A DNA stretch of 64,000 nt from Kapaibacterium sp044224925. GTDB lineage: Bacteria; Bacteroidota; Ignavibacteria; Kapaibacteriales; Kapaibacteriaceae. Position numbers and translations under genes: made by a program. Shown in pieces: positions 46,015 to 56,089 of this stretch (position 1 is the first letter of the stretch; every line of letters begins with the position of its first letter). The notes under the pieces were generated by a model. The model searched no databases. It worked only from the letters and a program-made list of their open reading frames with translations, and had not been told where the DNA came from. The DNA lies in the NCBI GenBank assembly GCA_044224925.1, contig JBGAJM010000003.1:186001-250000 (forward strand), given 5' to 3'.

Positions 46015-46713
46015 ATGAAGAATCAGGGCAAGCGGTTCACCAAGGCCGCGAAATCGTTCGACCGCACAGCGGTCCACGATGTGAAGAAGGCGATCGACCT
46101 CGTCAAGAGCACGGCCACGGCCAAGTTCGACGAGTCGTTCGATATCTCGATGAATCTGGGTGTGGACCCACGGAAGGCAGACCAGCTCGTGCGTGGCACG
46201 GTGGCCTTGCCGCACGGAACCGGAAAGAGCGTGCGCGTTCTTGTGGTGGCCAAGGCCCCCAAGGACAAGGAAGCCCTCGAAGCCGGAGCGGATTATGCCG
46301 GATTCACGGAATACCTCGAAAAGCTGCAAGGCGGCTGGGCTGATATCGACATCATCATTGCCACACCTGACGTGATGGGTGAGTTGGGCAAGTTGGGTCG
46401 TGTACTCGGACCTCGCGGTCTCATGCCGAATCCCAAGAGCGGAACGGTGACCTTCGACGTGGCCAAGGCCGTGAACGAGGTCAAGGCCGGAAAGATCGAA
46501 TTCCGCGTGGACAAGGCGGGGAACGTGCATGCATCCGTAGGGAAGTGCTCGTTCAGCGCAGACAAGCTTGCCGACAACGTCAATGCCTTCATTGGTACGA
46601 TCTATCGTGCTAAGCCGGCCACGGCCAAGGGCAAGTACGTGAAAAGCGTGACCTTCTCGTCAACGATGGGCCCTGGTGTCCGCGTCGATGAGCACAGCAT
46701 GGGTCACGACTAA
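46015..46713 (+). CDS. rplA: 50S ribosomal protein L1
   Basis: The 232-residue protein has FDESFDISMNLGVDPRKADQLVRG, the signature DIIIATPDVMGELGKLGRVLGPRGLMPNPK and GKCSF near the C-terminus. It forms the L1 stalk for release of deacylated tRNA. In many bacteria it represses its own rplKA message by binding the leader. Confidence 0.97.
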   Translation: MKNQGKRFTKAAKSFDRTAVHDVKKAIDLVKSTATAKFDESFDISMNLGVDPRKADQLVRGTVALPHGTGKSVRVLVVAKAPKDKEALEAGADYAGFTEYLEKLQGGWADIDIIIATPDVMGELGKLGRVLGPRGLMPNPKSGTVTFDVAKAVNEVKAGKIEFRVDKAGNVHASVGKCSFSADKLADNVNAFIGTIYRAKPATAKGKYVKSVTFSSTMGPGVRVDEHSMGHD

Positions 46714-46740
46714 CAACAACGGTTATTACGCACGCCGAAT

Positions 46741-46775
46741 GTTCAGCTTCTAGCACATCGCATGATGTGTTGAAC
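46741..46775 (+). promoter_or_regulatory. Candidate L10 leader hairpin before rplJ
   Basis: GTTCA (46741-46745) pairs with TGAAC (46771-46775), with an inner stem CACATC/GATGTG (46754-46759/46764-46769) across an internal bulge. The position, 32 nt before rplJ, fits the L10(L12) autoregulatory leader, but the kink-turn was not verified. Confidence 0.45.
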
Positions 46776-46807
46776 GGACGGCATCACTAACAGGATCAAC
46801 GGGAATC

Positions 46808-47335
46808 ATGGTAACGAAGGAACAAAAGCAGGCCGTGGTTGCTGAACTCGTGGAGCAGATCCGCGAGGCGTCGAGCTTGTACTTCGTGAATTTCACCGGC
46901 ATGAGCGTAGCACTCAACCATGCGTTTCGCAAGGAGCTACGGTCAAAGGACGTGTCGATGCGAGTGGCCAAGAACACTCTCATCCTGCGCGCCCTTGCCG
47001 AAGTGGGAGGATACGAGGACATCGATGCGAAGCGACTCTTCGGTCAAACGGGCATCATCTTCGGCGCCGCGGATCCCATCGCACCTGCCAAGATCATTCG
47101 CCAATACTTTGAGAAGGGTCAGAAGCCTTCGCTCAAGGTGGCAGTGGTCGAAGGACAGATCTTCGATGGTTCGCAACTCAAGGCAGTGGCAGAAATGCCA
47201 ACACGCGAAGACATGATCGCCGGCATCATCGGCTCCATCCATGCACCGATCTCGGGCATCGTTGGTAGTATCAATGCAGTGATGCGCGACGTTGCATCAC
47301 TCGTTGAAGAAGTTGCCAAGAGCAAGGCAGCGTAA
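46808..47335 (+). CDS. rplJ: 50S ribosomal protein L10
   Basis: The 175-residue protein starts MVTKEQKQAVVAELVEQIREA, has LYFVNFTGMSV, LRSKDVSMRVAKNTLILRAL, and a C-terminal helix that holds L7/L12 dimers. It anchors the L12 stalk to 23S rRNA and, with L12, represses its own message. Confidence 0.97.
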   Translation: MVTKEQKQAVVAELVEQIREASSLYFVNFTGMSVALNHAFRKELRSKDVSMRVAKNTLILRALAEVGGYEDIDAKRLFGQTGIIFGAADPIAPAKIIRQYFEKGQKPSLKVAVVEGQIFDGSQLKAVAEMPTREDMIAGIIGSIHAPISGIVGSINAVMRDVASLVEEVAKSKAA

Positions 47336-47376
47336 CACATTTTTTTGAATTCATTTCTCTCGTTTTGGAGAACAAC

Positions 47377-47751
47377 ATGGCTAACAAAGTAGAAGAACTC
47401 GTTGAAGCGATCGGATCCCTCACACTTCTCGAAGCATCCGAACTCAAGAAGGCACTCGAAGACAAGTTCGGTGTAACGGCAGCAGCTCCGATGATGATGG
47501 CCGGTGGCCCAGCCGCCGCTGCCCCAGCTGCAGAAGAGAAGACAGAGTTCGACGTGGAACTCACCGAAGGTGGCGCTCAGAAGCTGAACGTGATCAAGGT
47601 TGTTCGCGAAGTGACCGGTCTTGGTCTGAAGGAAGCAAAGGACCTTGTAGAAGGCGCTCCAAAGATCGTCAAGGAAGCAGCACCAAAGGCAGACGCAGAA
47701 GCTCTCAAGAAGAAGCTCGAAGAAGCCGGCGCCAAGGTAACCTTGAAGTAA
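47377..47751 (+). CDS. rplL: 50S ribosomal protein L7/L12
   Basis: The 124-residue protein has an N-terminal dimer domain (VEELVEAIGSLTLLEASELKKALE), an Ala/Pro hinge (about 38-54) and the conserved C-terminal factor-binding domain (KLNVIKVVREVTGLGLKEAKDLVEGAP). It recruits translation GTPases. The ATG at 47377 has GGAG 6 nt upstream. Confidence 0.98.
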   Translation: MANKVEELVEAIGSLTLLEASELKKALEDKFGVTAAAPMMMAGGPAAAAPAAEEKTEFDVELTEGGAQKLNVIKVVREVTGLGLKEAKDLVEGAPKIVKEAAPKADAEALKKKLEEAGAKVTLK

Positions 47752-47770
47752 TCGACGCCCTGAAGTACGT

Positions 47771-47808
47771 CCCGGGACGGTCTTGTACCGTCCCGGGCTT
47801 TGTTGTTT
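47771..47808 (+). terminator. Hairpin terminator/attenuator between rplL and rpoB
   Basis: CCCGGGACGGT (47771-47781) pairs perfectly with ACCGTCCCGGG (47787-47797) across CTTGT and is followed by CTTTGTTGTTT. It probably lowers transcription of rpoBC relative to the ribosomal genes. Confidence 0.8.
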
Positions 47809-47855
47809 CTGTCTATACGCCTCTTTTTTAGAGCAACAACGGGAGCTCCCCCCCT

Positions 47856-50800
47856 ATGAACGGTACCCCGGATAATCTGTACACTTCCGACCTCATCCGC
47901 CTGCGCGAGCGTATCTCGTTCGGCCGGGTCGAGAAGGAACACTCGTATCCCGATCTACTGGGTATTCAGCTGGATTCGTATCACGAGTTCCTCCAAGAGG
48001 ATGTACCATCGAACGAACGGAAGAATACTGGTCTCCAACTGGCCTTTACGGCCAACTTCCCCATCGAGGACAACTCCGGTGTGTATGAACTGAGCTTCCT
48101 CGAGTACAACATCGAGAAGCCCAAGTACACAGAAGAAGAGTGTCGTGAGCGCGAGCTTACGTATGCCAAGACGCTGAAAGCCAAGCTCCGCTTGAGCTCC
48201 AAGGCCGATCCGAGCTCCGAGGACTACATCGAAGCGATCGACCAGGAAGTGTATCTCGGAAACATCCCTGCGATGACGCCCCGAGGCACCTTCATCATCA
48301 ACGGCGCAGAGCGCGTGGTCGTAGCCCAGCTGCACCGCTCGCCAGGAGTGTTCTTCGACGATGCCATTCACCCGAACGGCACGAAGATCTTCTCTGCGCG
48401 CATCATTCCGTTCAAGGGTTCGTGGGTGGAATTCACCACGGATATTCACGACGTGATGTATGCCTATATCGACCGCAAGAAGAAGTTCCCTGTGACCATG
48501 CTCCTTCGCGCCCTGGGATATTCAAGTGACGAAGAGTTGCTGTCGTTGTTCGACCTTGCGGCAGAAGTGCCAACCGGTCAACTCACAGAGGATTATCTCG
48601 GTCGCCGTGTTGCTGCCGACGCCATCGACATGTCGACGGGCGAGATCGTGGCCACACGCGATATGATCCTGAGCGAAGAACTTGTCGCAACGCTGGTCGC
48701 AGCGGATGTCGACGGTGTGAAGCTCTACAAATACGAAAATCAAAACGACGAACCGATCATTGCGAAGACCCTTGCCAAGGACACGTCGCGCACTCGCGAA
48801 GACGCCCTGGAAAGCATCTATCGTCAACTTCGTTCGAGCGATCCTCCCGATCTGGAAACAGCTTGGGGCCTGCTCGACAAGCTCTTCTTCAATGCCAAGC
48901 GCTATGATCTTGGTGTTGTGGGTCGGTATCGCATCAACGAAAAATTGAACATGCAAGTGCCGATGGATACGACCACGCTCACCGTGGAAGATATCGTTGC
49001 CATCGTGCGCTATTTGATCGACCTGCGTGACGGAACGGTACCGGTGGACGATATCGACCACTTGTCGAACCGTCGTGTCCGCACTGTTGGCGAGCAACTC
49101 ACGGCGCAATTCAACCTTGGCCTCACGCGTATGGCGCGGACGATCAAGGAGCGCTTGAGCGTTCGCGACAGTGAGAACATCACGCCAAGCGAACTCGTGA
49201 ATGCTCGTACGATCACCTCGGTGATCAACCAGTTCTTCGGAACGAACCAGCTATCGCAGTTCATGGATCAGACCAATCCGTTGTCCGAGATCACGCACAA
49301 GCGCCGTACGTCGGCACTCGGACCCGGTGGACTTACCCGTGAGCGCGCAGGCTTCGAGGTTCGCGACGTTCACTACACGCACTACGGTCGCCTCTGTCCG
49401 ATCGAAACACCGGAAGGACCGAACATCGGTCTGATCTCCTCGCTTGGTATTCACGCTCGCGTGAACAAGTTCGGCTTCATCGAAACACCATACTATCCCG
49501 TGAAGAACGGCGTGGTGCAAGATCAGGTCGAATACTTGGCCGCCGATAAAGAAGAGAACATGACGATCGTACCGGCATCGACGCCAACCGAAAAGGGTGG
49601 CAAGATCGCAGGAGATCGTGTGAAGGCTCGTTGTAGCGGTGACTTCCGCGTGGTATCGCCGACCGAGGTGAACTACATGGAAGTGAGCACGGATCAGATC
49701 ACATCCCCTGCCGCCTCCCTCATTCCCTTCCTCGAACACGATGACGCCAACCGTGCGCTCATGGGTTCGAACATGCAACGCCAAGGTGTGCCATTGCTCC
49801 GTCCGGAAGCACCACGTGTTGGAACGGGCATGGAAGCACGCGTTGCACGCGATTCGCGCGCACTCGTGCTTGCAGAGCATGACGGTGTGGTGGAGTATGT
49901 GTGTGCGGATTATATCCGTGTGCGCTACGACGACAAGCGTACGGCATCCGACAAGCTCGTGAGCTTCGACGAGAGTACGGTGGTCACCTTCCCGCTGCTC
50001 AAGTTCTATCGCACGAATCAAGACACAAGCATCAATCAACGTCCGGTGGTATTGGCAGGTCAGCGCGTCTTGCGCGGACAGCCGCTCATCGACGGTGCAA
50101 GCACGGAAATGGGCGAACTCGCCCTCGGTCGTAACGTGATGGTGGCCTTCATGCCATGGCGCGGATACAACTTCGAAGATGCTATCATCATCAGCGAGCG
50201 CTTGGTGGCGGAAGACGTGTTCACGTCCATCCACATCGAAGAGTACACGCTGCAGGTGCGCGACACGAAGCGCGGCGAAGAAGAGTTCACGCGCGAGATC
50301 CCGAACGTGAGCGAAGAGGCCACGAAGGACCTCGACGATCGCGGTATCGTTCGCCTTGGAGCGAAGGTTCGCGAAGGCGACATCCTCATCGGGAAGATCA
50401 CGCCGAAGGGCGAGACGGATCCGACGCCGGAAGAGAAGCTCCTCCGCGCCATCTTCGGCGACAAGGCCGGCGATGTGAAGGACGTGTCGCTCAAGGCACC
50501 TCCCGGACTCAAGGGAACCGTCATCAACACGAAGCTCTTTGCACGTCGCGTGCTCACGAGCGATAGCGAATTCCGTGCAGAAGAGAAGAAGCGTCAAGAC
50601 CATATCACCAAGCGTGAAATGCAAACGCTGCGCACACTCGACGCAGAGGCCATCGATCGGATCGGCGACCTGCTCGAGGGCGAGGCAAGTCTTGGTGTTC
50701 GCTCTGCGAACGACACAGTGGTCTTCCGCTCCGGTGTGAAGATCACGAAGAAGGAGATCCAAGCGAAGTTCGAAGCCGGCACGTTCGTTCCGAACATGAT

Positions 50801-51677
50801 GGACTACGATCAGGACTGGATCGCCGACAAGAAGAAGATGGGTCTGCTGCGTAAGCTCGCAGAGAACTATGCAGCACGCCGCAATCACATTCAAGCCGAT
50901 GCACGTGTCGAGCGCAACAAGATCGCCGCAGGCGACGAGTTGCAGCCGGGCATTCTGCAGATGGCCAAGGTCTACGTTGCCAAGAAGCGCAAGCTCCAGG
51001 TCGGCGATAAGATGGCAGGGCGGCACGGGAACAAGGGTATCGTCTCGAAGATCGTTCCGCTGGAAGACATGCCATTCTTGCCGAACGGCGCACCGGTCGA
51101 TATCGTGCTCAACCCGCTCGGCGTACCATCGCGTATGAACCTGGGTCAGCTCTACGAGACCGCTCTCGGATGGGCTGCCAAGGAACTGGGCGTGCACTTT
51201 GCAACACCGATCTTCGATGGTGCAACGTGGGACCAAGTGGGTGACTACCTCGAGAAGGCAGGCCTTCCGCGCACAGGGAAGACCGTGCTCATGGATGGTC
51301 GCTCCGGCGAACCGTTCGAGAACGAGGTGACCGTTGGTATCATCTACATGCTGAAGCTAAGCCACCTTGTCGAAGACAAGATCCACGCGCGTTCCATCGG
51401 ACCATACTCGCTCATCACGCAACAGCCGTTGGGTGGGAAGGCGCAGTTCGGCGGTCAGCGTTTGGGAGAAATGGAAGTGTGGGCGCTCGAGGCCTATGGC
51501 GCAGCGCACACGCTCCAGGAAATGATCACGCTCAAGTCGGACGACGTGACGGGACGTGCCAAGATGTATGAGGCACTGGTGAAGGGCGACAACTTGCCCA
51601 ACCCAAATATCCCGGAATCGTTCAACGTGCTTGTGCGCGAGTTGCAGGGTCTGTGTCTAGACATCAAGATCGACTAA
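47856..51677 (+). CDS. rpoB: RNA polymerase beta subunit
   Basis: The 1273-residue protein is full length. Recognisable parts are the rifampicin region (FFGTNQLSQFMDQTNPLSEITHKRR), RDVHYTHYGRLCPIETPEGPNIG, MAFMPW-type NVMVAFMPWRGYNFEDA, and the C-terminal KMAGRHGNKGIVSKI and PLGGKAQFGGQRLGEMEVWALEAYGA. With RpoC it forms the active site. Residues Gln/Asp/His/Ser at the rifampicin site look wild type. GGGAG lies 10 nt before the ATG. Confidence 0.98.
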   Translation: MNGTPDNLYTSDLIRLRERISFGRVEKEHSYPDLLGIQLDSYHEFLQEDVPSNERKNTGLQLAFTANFPIEDNSGVYELSFLEYNIEKPKYTEEECRERELTYAKTLKAKLRLSSKADPSSEDYIEAIDQEVYLGNIPAMTPRGTFIINGAERVVVAQLHRSPGVFFDDAIHPNGTKIFSARIIPFKGSWVEFTTDIHDVMYAYIDRKKKFPVTMLLRALGYSSDEELLSLFDLAAEVPTGQLTEDYLGRRVAADAIDMSTGEIVATRDMILSEELVATLVAADVDGVKLYKYENQNDEPIIAKTLAKDTSRTREDALESIYRQLRSSDPPDLETAWGLLDKLFFNAKRYDLGVVGRYRINEKLNMQVPMDTTTLTVEDIVAIVRYLIDLRDGTVPVDDIDHLSNRRVRTVGEQLTAQFNLGLTRMARTIKERLSVRDSENITPSELVNARTITSVINQFFGTNQLSQFMDQTNPLSEITHKRRTSALGPGGLTRERAGFEVRDVHYTHYGRLCPIETPEGPNIGLISSLGIHARVNKFGFIETPYYPVKNGVVQDQVEYLAADKEENMTIVPASTPTEKGGKIAGDRVKARCSGDFRVVSPTEVNYMEVSTDQITSPAASLIPFLEHDDANRALMGSNMQRQGVPLLRPEAPRVGTGMEARVARDSRALVLAEHDGVVEYVCADYIRVRYDDKRTASDKLVSFDESTVVTFPLLKFYRTNQDTSINQRPVVLAGQRVLRGQPLIDGASTEMGELALGRNVMVAFMPWRGYNFEDAIIISERLVAEDVFTSIHIEEYTLQVRDTKRGEEEFTREIPNVSEEATKDLDDRGIVRLGAKVREGDILIGKITPKGETDPTPEEKLLRAIFGDKAGDVKDVSLKAPPGLKGTVINTKLFARRVLTSDSEFRAEEKKRQDHITKREMQTLRTLDAEAIDRIGDLLEGEASLGVRSANDTVVFRSGVKITKKEIQAKFEAGTFVPNMMDYDQDWIADKKKMGLLRKLAENYAARRNHIQADARVERNKIAAGDELQPGILQMAKVYVAKKRKLQVGDKMAGRHGNKGIVSKIVPLEDMPFLPNGAPVDIVLNPLGVPSRMNLGQLYETALGWAAKELGVHFATPIFDGATWDQVGDYLEKAGLPRTGKTVLMDGRSGEPFENEVTVGIIYMLKLSHLVEDKIHARSIGPYSLITQQPLGGKAQFGGQRLGEMEVWALEAYGAAHTLQEMITLKSDDVTGRAKMYEALVKGDNLPNPNIPESFNVLVRELQGLCLDIKID

Positions 51678-51705
51678 ACGAAAAACATCACTCCTCGGAG
51701 TTGAC

Positions 51706-54700
51706 ATGCAGTATCAATTCGTACCGAAGCGAGGCTTCCAACAGATCACGATCAGGATCTCGTCTCCGGATGATATCCTCAACCGTTCGCACGGTGAGGT
51801 TACCAAGCCGGAAACGATCAACTATCGTTCGTTCCGCCCTGAAAAGGACGGTCTGTTCTGTGAGAAGATCTTCGGACCAATCCGTGACTGGGAATGCGCC
51901 TGTGGTAAGTACAAGCGCATTCGCTATAAGGGGATCGTTTGCGACCGTTGCGGCGTAGAGGTCACCCAGAAGAGTGTACGTCGCGAGCGTATGGGCCACA
52001 TCATGTTGGCCGTGCCCGTGGTACACATCTGGTTCCTTCGTTCGCTTCCAAGCAAGATCTCCGGTGTGATCGGCATGCCTACCAAGGATGTCGAGCGCAT
52101 CGTCTACTATGAATCCTATGTGGTGATCCAACCGGGTAGCACGGGCCTTCAAAAGAAGGACCTGCTCACGGAAGATCAATACCTGGAAGTGCTGGCCAAT
52201 CTGCGTCCCGAAGAACGTGCCATGGACGACGACGATCCTCGCAAGTTCATCGCTCTCATCGGCGGCGACGCCGTGAAGGAGCTGTTGAGCCGCGTGGATG
52301 CCGACGAAGATTATTACAATCTTCGCGAGCAGTTGCGCCAAGACATGTCGCAGCAGAAGAAGGCCGACATTCTGAAGCGCCTTCGGATCCTCGAAGCCTT
52401 CCGTAGCAACGAGACCAAGGAACCGAATCGTCCCGAGTGGATGGTGCTCGACATCATCCCGGTGATCCCACCGGACCTCCGTCCGCTGGTGCCACTGGAG
52501 GGCGGTCGCTTCGCCACGTCCGACCTGAACGATCTCTACCGTCGCGTGATCATCCGCAACAATCGCCTCAAGCGCCTGATCGATATCAAGGCGCCGGAAG
52601 TGATCTTGCGCAATGAGAAGCGCATGTTGCAAGAGGCCGTGGATGCATTGTTCGACAATTCGCGTCGCGCCGTGCGCAGCGAGTCGCAACGTGCACTCAA
52701 GTCGTTGGCCGACACCCTGAAGGGCAAGACGGGTCGATTCCGTCAGAACCTTCTCGGAAAGCGCGTCGACTATTCCGGTCGTTCAGTGATCGTCGTAGGT
52801 CCGGAGCTCAAGATCCACGAGTGCGGACTTCCGAAGGACATGGCCGTTGAGCTCTTCAAGCCGCTCATCATCCGCAAGCTCATCGAGCGCGGACATTGCA
52901 AGACGGTCAAGAGCGCCAAGAAGCAGGTCGAGAAGAAGACCACCGAGGTGTGGGATATTCTCGAGCGCGTGATCGATGGACACCCAGTTCTTCTGAACCG
53001 TGCTCCAACGCTGCACCGCCTTGGTATCCAGGCCTTCCAGCCGAAGCTCATCGAAGGCAAGGCCATTCAGCTGCACCCGCTCGTGACGACGGCCTTCAAC
53101 GCCGACTTCGATGGTGACCAGATGGCCGTGCACGTGCCGCTCAGTCATGAAGCGCAACTCGAATCGTTGCTCCTCATCCTGTCGGCCCACAACATCATGC
53201 ACACACAGAACGGCGAGCCGATCGCCGTTCCATCGCAGGACATGGTCCTCGGTACCTACTACCTCACGAAGGTACGTCGTGGTGCCAAGGGCGAGAACAA
53301 GCGATTCGCATCCGTTGAAGAAACGATCATCGCCTATAACTGCGGTCAAGTCGACCGTCATGCAAAGGTGACCGTGCGCATCGATGGTGAAATGGTGGAC
53401 GCGACCGTTGGTCGTATCCTCTTCAACCAGATCGTGCCAAAGGAGATCGGCTTCTTGAACGAGCTGCTCACGAAGAAGCGTCTGCGTCAGGTGATCACGT
53501 TGTGCTTCCGCAAGGCAGGCCTTGCGAAGACCGTGGTCTTCCTCGATCAACTGAAGGAGATCGGATTCATGACGGCTACCCGTGGTGGTCTGTCGGTTTC
53601 GATCGCCGACGTTGTGGTGCCGGCCGAAAAGGTCGACATCATCAACAAGGCTCAGAAGGACGTCGACAAGATCGAAGACTACTACCACTCCGGTGTGATC
53701 ACCGAAGGGGAGCGCTACAACAAGATCATCGATACGTGGTCGACCGCAACGAACAAGGTCGCAGATAAGCTGTACAGCGAACTGCAGACGAATCGTGATG
53801 GCTTCAACACGTTCTGGATGATGATGGACTCGCAGGCTCGTGGTTCGAAAGAACAGATCCGCCAGCTTGCCGGTATGCGTGGTCTTATGGCCAAGCCGCA
53901 GAAGAGCGCTGCATCGTCGAGTGCCGAGTTGATCGAGAATCCGATCATCTCGAACTTCAAGGAAGGTCTGACCATCCTTGAGTACTTCATCTCGACGCAC
54001 GGTGCTCGTAAGGGTCTTGCCGATACGGCGCTCAAGACGGCCGATGCCGGTTACCTCACCCGTCGTTTGCACGACGTGGCGCAGGACATGGTCATCGGTG
54101 CGGACGACTGCGGAACGATCCGCGGTGTGGAAATGAGAGCCCTGAAGGATGGAGAAGAAGTAAAGGAGCCATTGTTCGAGCGGATCCTTGGTCGCGTGTC
54201 CCTGATGGACGTGATCGATCCGTTGACGAACGAAACACTCGTGCTCAAGGGTCAGATGATCGACGAAGAGATCGGACAGGCCATCGAGAACTCAGCTGTC
54301 GAAGCAGTGACCATTCGTTCCGTTCTCACCTGCGAAGCACGCCGTGGCGTGTGCGCGAAGTGCTACGGTCGTAACATGGCCACCGGCTCGATGGTGGACA
54401 CGGGCGAAGCCGTCGGTACCATCGCATCGCAGTCGATCGGTGAGCCGGGTACACAGCTTACACTTCGTACGTTCCACACGGGTGGTACGGCATCCTTGTC
54501 GTCCTCGCAGAGCATTGCCATCGCGAAGTTCGATGGTGTGATCCAGTTCGAGAACGTTCGCTACGTAACGTATCAAGGCGATGCCGAAGAGATCAGTGTT
54601 CTGGTGAGCCGTTCCGGTGTGATCAACATCGTCGAGCCCGAGTCCAATCGTGTGCTCACGAAGTATGATACCATCTACGGTGCCGAACTCAAGGTGATGG

Positions 54701-55980
54701 AAGGCCAGAAGGTCAAGAAGGGCGACATGCTCTACGAATGGGATCCGTATAACTCCGTGATCATCACGGAGAAGTCCGGTCGTGTTCGCTATCGCGACCT
54801 TGTGCTGAACCTTACCTATAAGGAAGCCAACGACGAGCAGACAGGACACACAACGAAGATCGTGATCGACTCGCGTGACCGTACGAAGTCACCGGCCATC
54901 GAGATCGTGGACGAAGAAGGTACACTGATCCAGTCGTACATCATTCCAACACGCGCTCAGATCGTGGTCGAGAACGACGAGGTCGTCTCGGTTGGTTCGA
55001 AGCTCGTGAAGATGCCACGCGACCTTGGTCGTCTGCGCGATATCACCGGCGGTCTGCCACGTGTGACGGAACTCTTCGAAGCACGTTCGCCACAAGCTCC
55101 GGCAACCGTGACGGAGATCGACGGTATCATCACGATCGACAAGCCAAAGCGCGGTTCCCGCGTGATCGCTGTCACGTCGCTCGATGGTGAACTCAAGCGC
55201 GACTATCCGGTGCCGATCGGAAAGCACGTTCTGGTGCAAGAGGGAGATCTGGTTCGCGCCGGAGATCGCTTGTCGGAAGGTGCCATCAATCCGCACGACA
55301 TTCTGCACATCAAGGGTATCAACGAAGTACAAGCGTACCTCGTGAACGAGATCCAGGAAGTGTACCGGATGCAGGGTGTGAAGATCAACGACAAGCACAT
55401 CGAGATCATCGTTCGTCAGATGCTGCAAAAGGTCCGCGTGACCGATTCCGGCGACTCATCCTTCCTTGAAGGCGATCAGACCGATCGTATCAAGTTCAAT
55501 GATGAGAACGATGAGCTGAAGAATTGTGTGGTCGTGACCGATAAGGGCGATTCCAAGCTCAAGCTCGGTCAGATCATCGAGAAGAAGCGCCTCAAGGAGA
55601 TCAACGACGAGCTCAAGAAGAAGGAAAAGGAAACGGTCAAGAGTCGCCGTGCCGAACCTGCTATCGCCGAGCCGTTGCTCCTGGGTATCACACAGGCATC
55701 CCTCACCACGGAATCGTGGCTGTCAGCCGCTTCGTTCCAAGAGACCACACGTGTGCTCGCCGATGCTTCCGCAGCGGCGAAGTCCGACAAGCTCTTGGGT
55801 CTGAAGGAGAACATCATTCTCGGTCAGCTCATCCCGGCAGGTACCGGTCTGCGCGTCTACCAAGAAATGCTGGTTTCGTCCGAAGTTGGTAACATTTTCG
55901 GCGCTGACGCTATTATCCCGAAGGTCGAAGAAGAAGAAGTACCAATGCGCAAGGCGCCACGTCGGAAGACGACGGCCTAA
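51706..55980 (+). CDS. rpoC: RNA polymerase beta' subunit
   Basis: The 1424-residue protein has the N-terminal zinc ribbon (CACGKYKRIRYKGIVCDRCG), the lid/rudder region, the catalytic NADFDGDQMAVH with three Asp residues that hold Mg, the bridge helix and trigger loop (MDSQARGSKEQIRQLAGMRGLM), and a second zinc site (C-EARRGVCAKCYG). A short Bacteroidota-type C-terminal extension ends RKAPRRKTTA. It lies 28 nt after rpoB; GGAG is well placed before the ATG. Confidence 0.98.
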   Translation: MQYQFVPKRGFQQITIRISSPDDILNRSHGEVTKPETINYRSFRPEKDGLFCEKIFGPIRDWECACGKYKRIRYKGIVCDRCGVEVTQKSVRRERMGHIMLAVPVVHIWFLRSLPSKISGVIGMPTKDVERIVYYESYVVIQPGSTGLQKKDLLTEDQYLEVLANLRPEERAMDDDDPRKFIALIGGDAVKELLSRVDADEDYYNLREQLRQDMSQQKKADILKRLRILEAFRSNETKEPNRPEWMVLDIIPVIPPDLRPLVPLEGGRFATSDLNDLYRRVIIRNNRLKRLIDIKAPEVILRNEKRMLQEAVDALFDNSRRAVRSESQRALKSLADTLKGKTGRFRQNLLGKRVDYSGRSVIVVGPELKIHECGLPKDMAVELFKPLIIRKLIERGHCKTVKSAKKQVEKKTTEVWDILERVIDGHPVLLNRAPTLHRLGIQAFQPKLIEGKAIQLHPLVTTAFNADFDGDQMAVHVPLSHEAQLESLLLILSAHNIMHTQNGEPIAVPSQDMVLGTYYLTKVRRGAKGENKRFASVEETIIAYNCGQVDRHAKVTVRIDGEMVDATVGRILFNQIVPKEIGFLNELLTKKRLRQVITLCFRKAGLAKTVVFLDQLKEIGFMTATRGGLSVSIADVVVPAEKVDIINKAQKDVDKIEDYYHSGVITEGERYNKIIDTWSTATNKVADKLYSELQTNRDGFNTFWMMMDSQARGSKEQIRQLAGMRGLMAKPQKSAASSSAELIENPIISNFKEGLTILEYFISTHGARKGLADTALKTADAGYLTRRLHDVAQDMVIGADDCGTIRGVEMRALKDGEEVKEPLFERILGRVSLMDVIDPLTNETLVLKGQMIDEEIGQAIENSAVEAVTIRSVLTCEARRGVCAKCYGRNMATGSMVDTGEAVGTIASQSIGEPGTQLTLRTFHTGGTASLSSSQSIAIAKFDGVIQFENVRYVTYQGDAEEISVLVSRSGVINIVEPESNRVLTKYDTIYGAELKVMEGQKVKKGDMLYEWDPYNSVIITEKSGRVRYRDLVLNLTYKEANDEQTGHTTKIVIDSRDRTKSPAIEIVDEEGTLIQSYIIPTRAQIVVENDEVVSVGSKLVKMPRDLGRLRDITGGLPRVTELFEARSPQAPATVTEIDGIITIDKPKRGSRVIAVTSLDGELKRDYPVPIGKHVLVQEGDLVRAGDRLSEGAINPHDILHIKGINEVQAYLVNEIQEVYRMQGVKINDKHIEIIVRQMLQKVRVTDSGDSSFLEGDQTDRIKFNDENDELKNCVVVTDKGDSKLKLGQIIEKKRLKEINDELKKKEKETVKSRRAEPAIAEPLLLGITQASLTTESWLSAASFQETTRVLADASAAAKSDKLLGLKENIILGQLIPAGTGLRVYQEMLVSSEVGNIFGADAIIPKVEEEEVPMRKAPRRKTTA

Positions 55981-55999
55981 GCGAATGGTCTGAAGGTTT

Positions 56000-56040
56000 C
56001 AGAAAAAGGGTCGACCTCCACAGGTTCGACCCTTTTCTGT
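56000..56040 (+). terminator. rpoBC terminator
   Basis: The arms AGAAAAAGGGTCGACCT (56001-56017) and AGGTTCGACCCTTTTCT (56022-56038) pair with one mismatch/bulge; the T-rich part is in the right arm followed by GTTTTCC. Confidence 0.8.
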
Positions 56041-56089
56041 TTTCCGTACTTTGCATCGAGCATTTTCCACGAGCCCATCTCACAACGCC

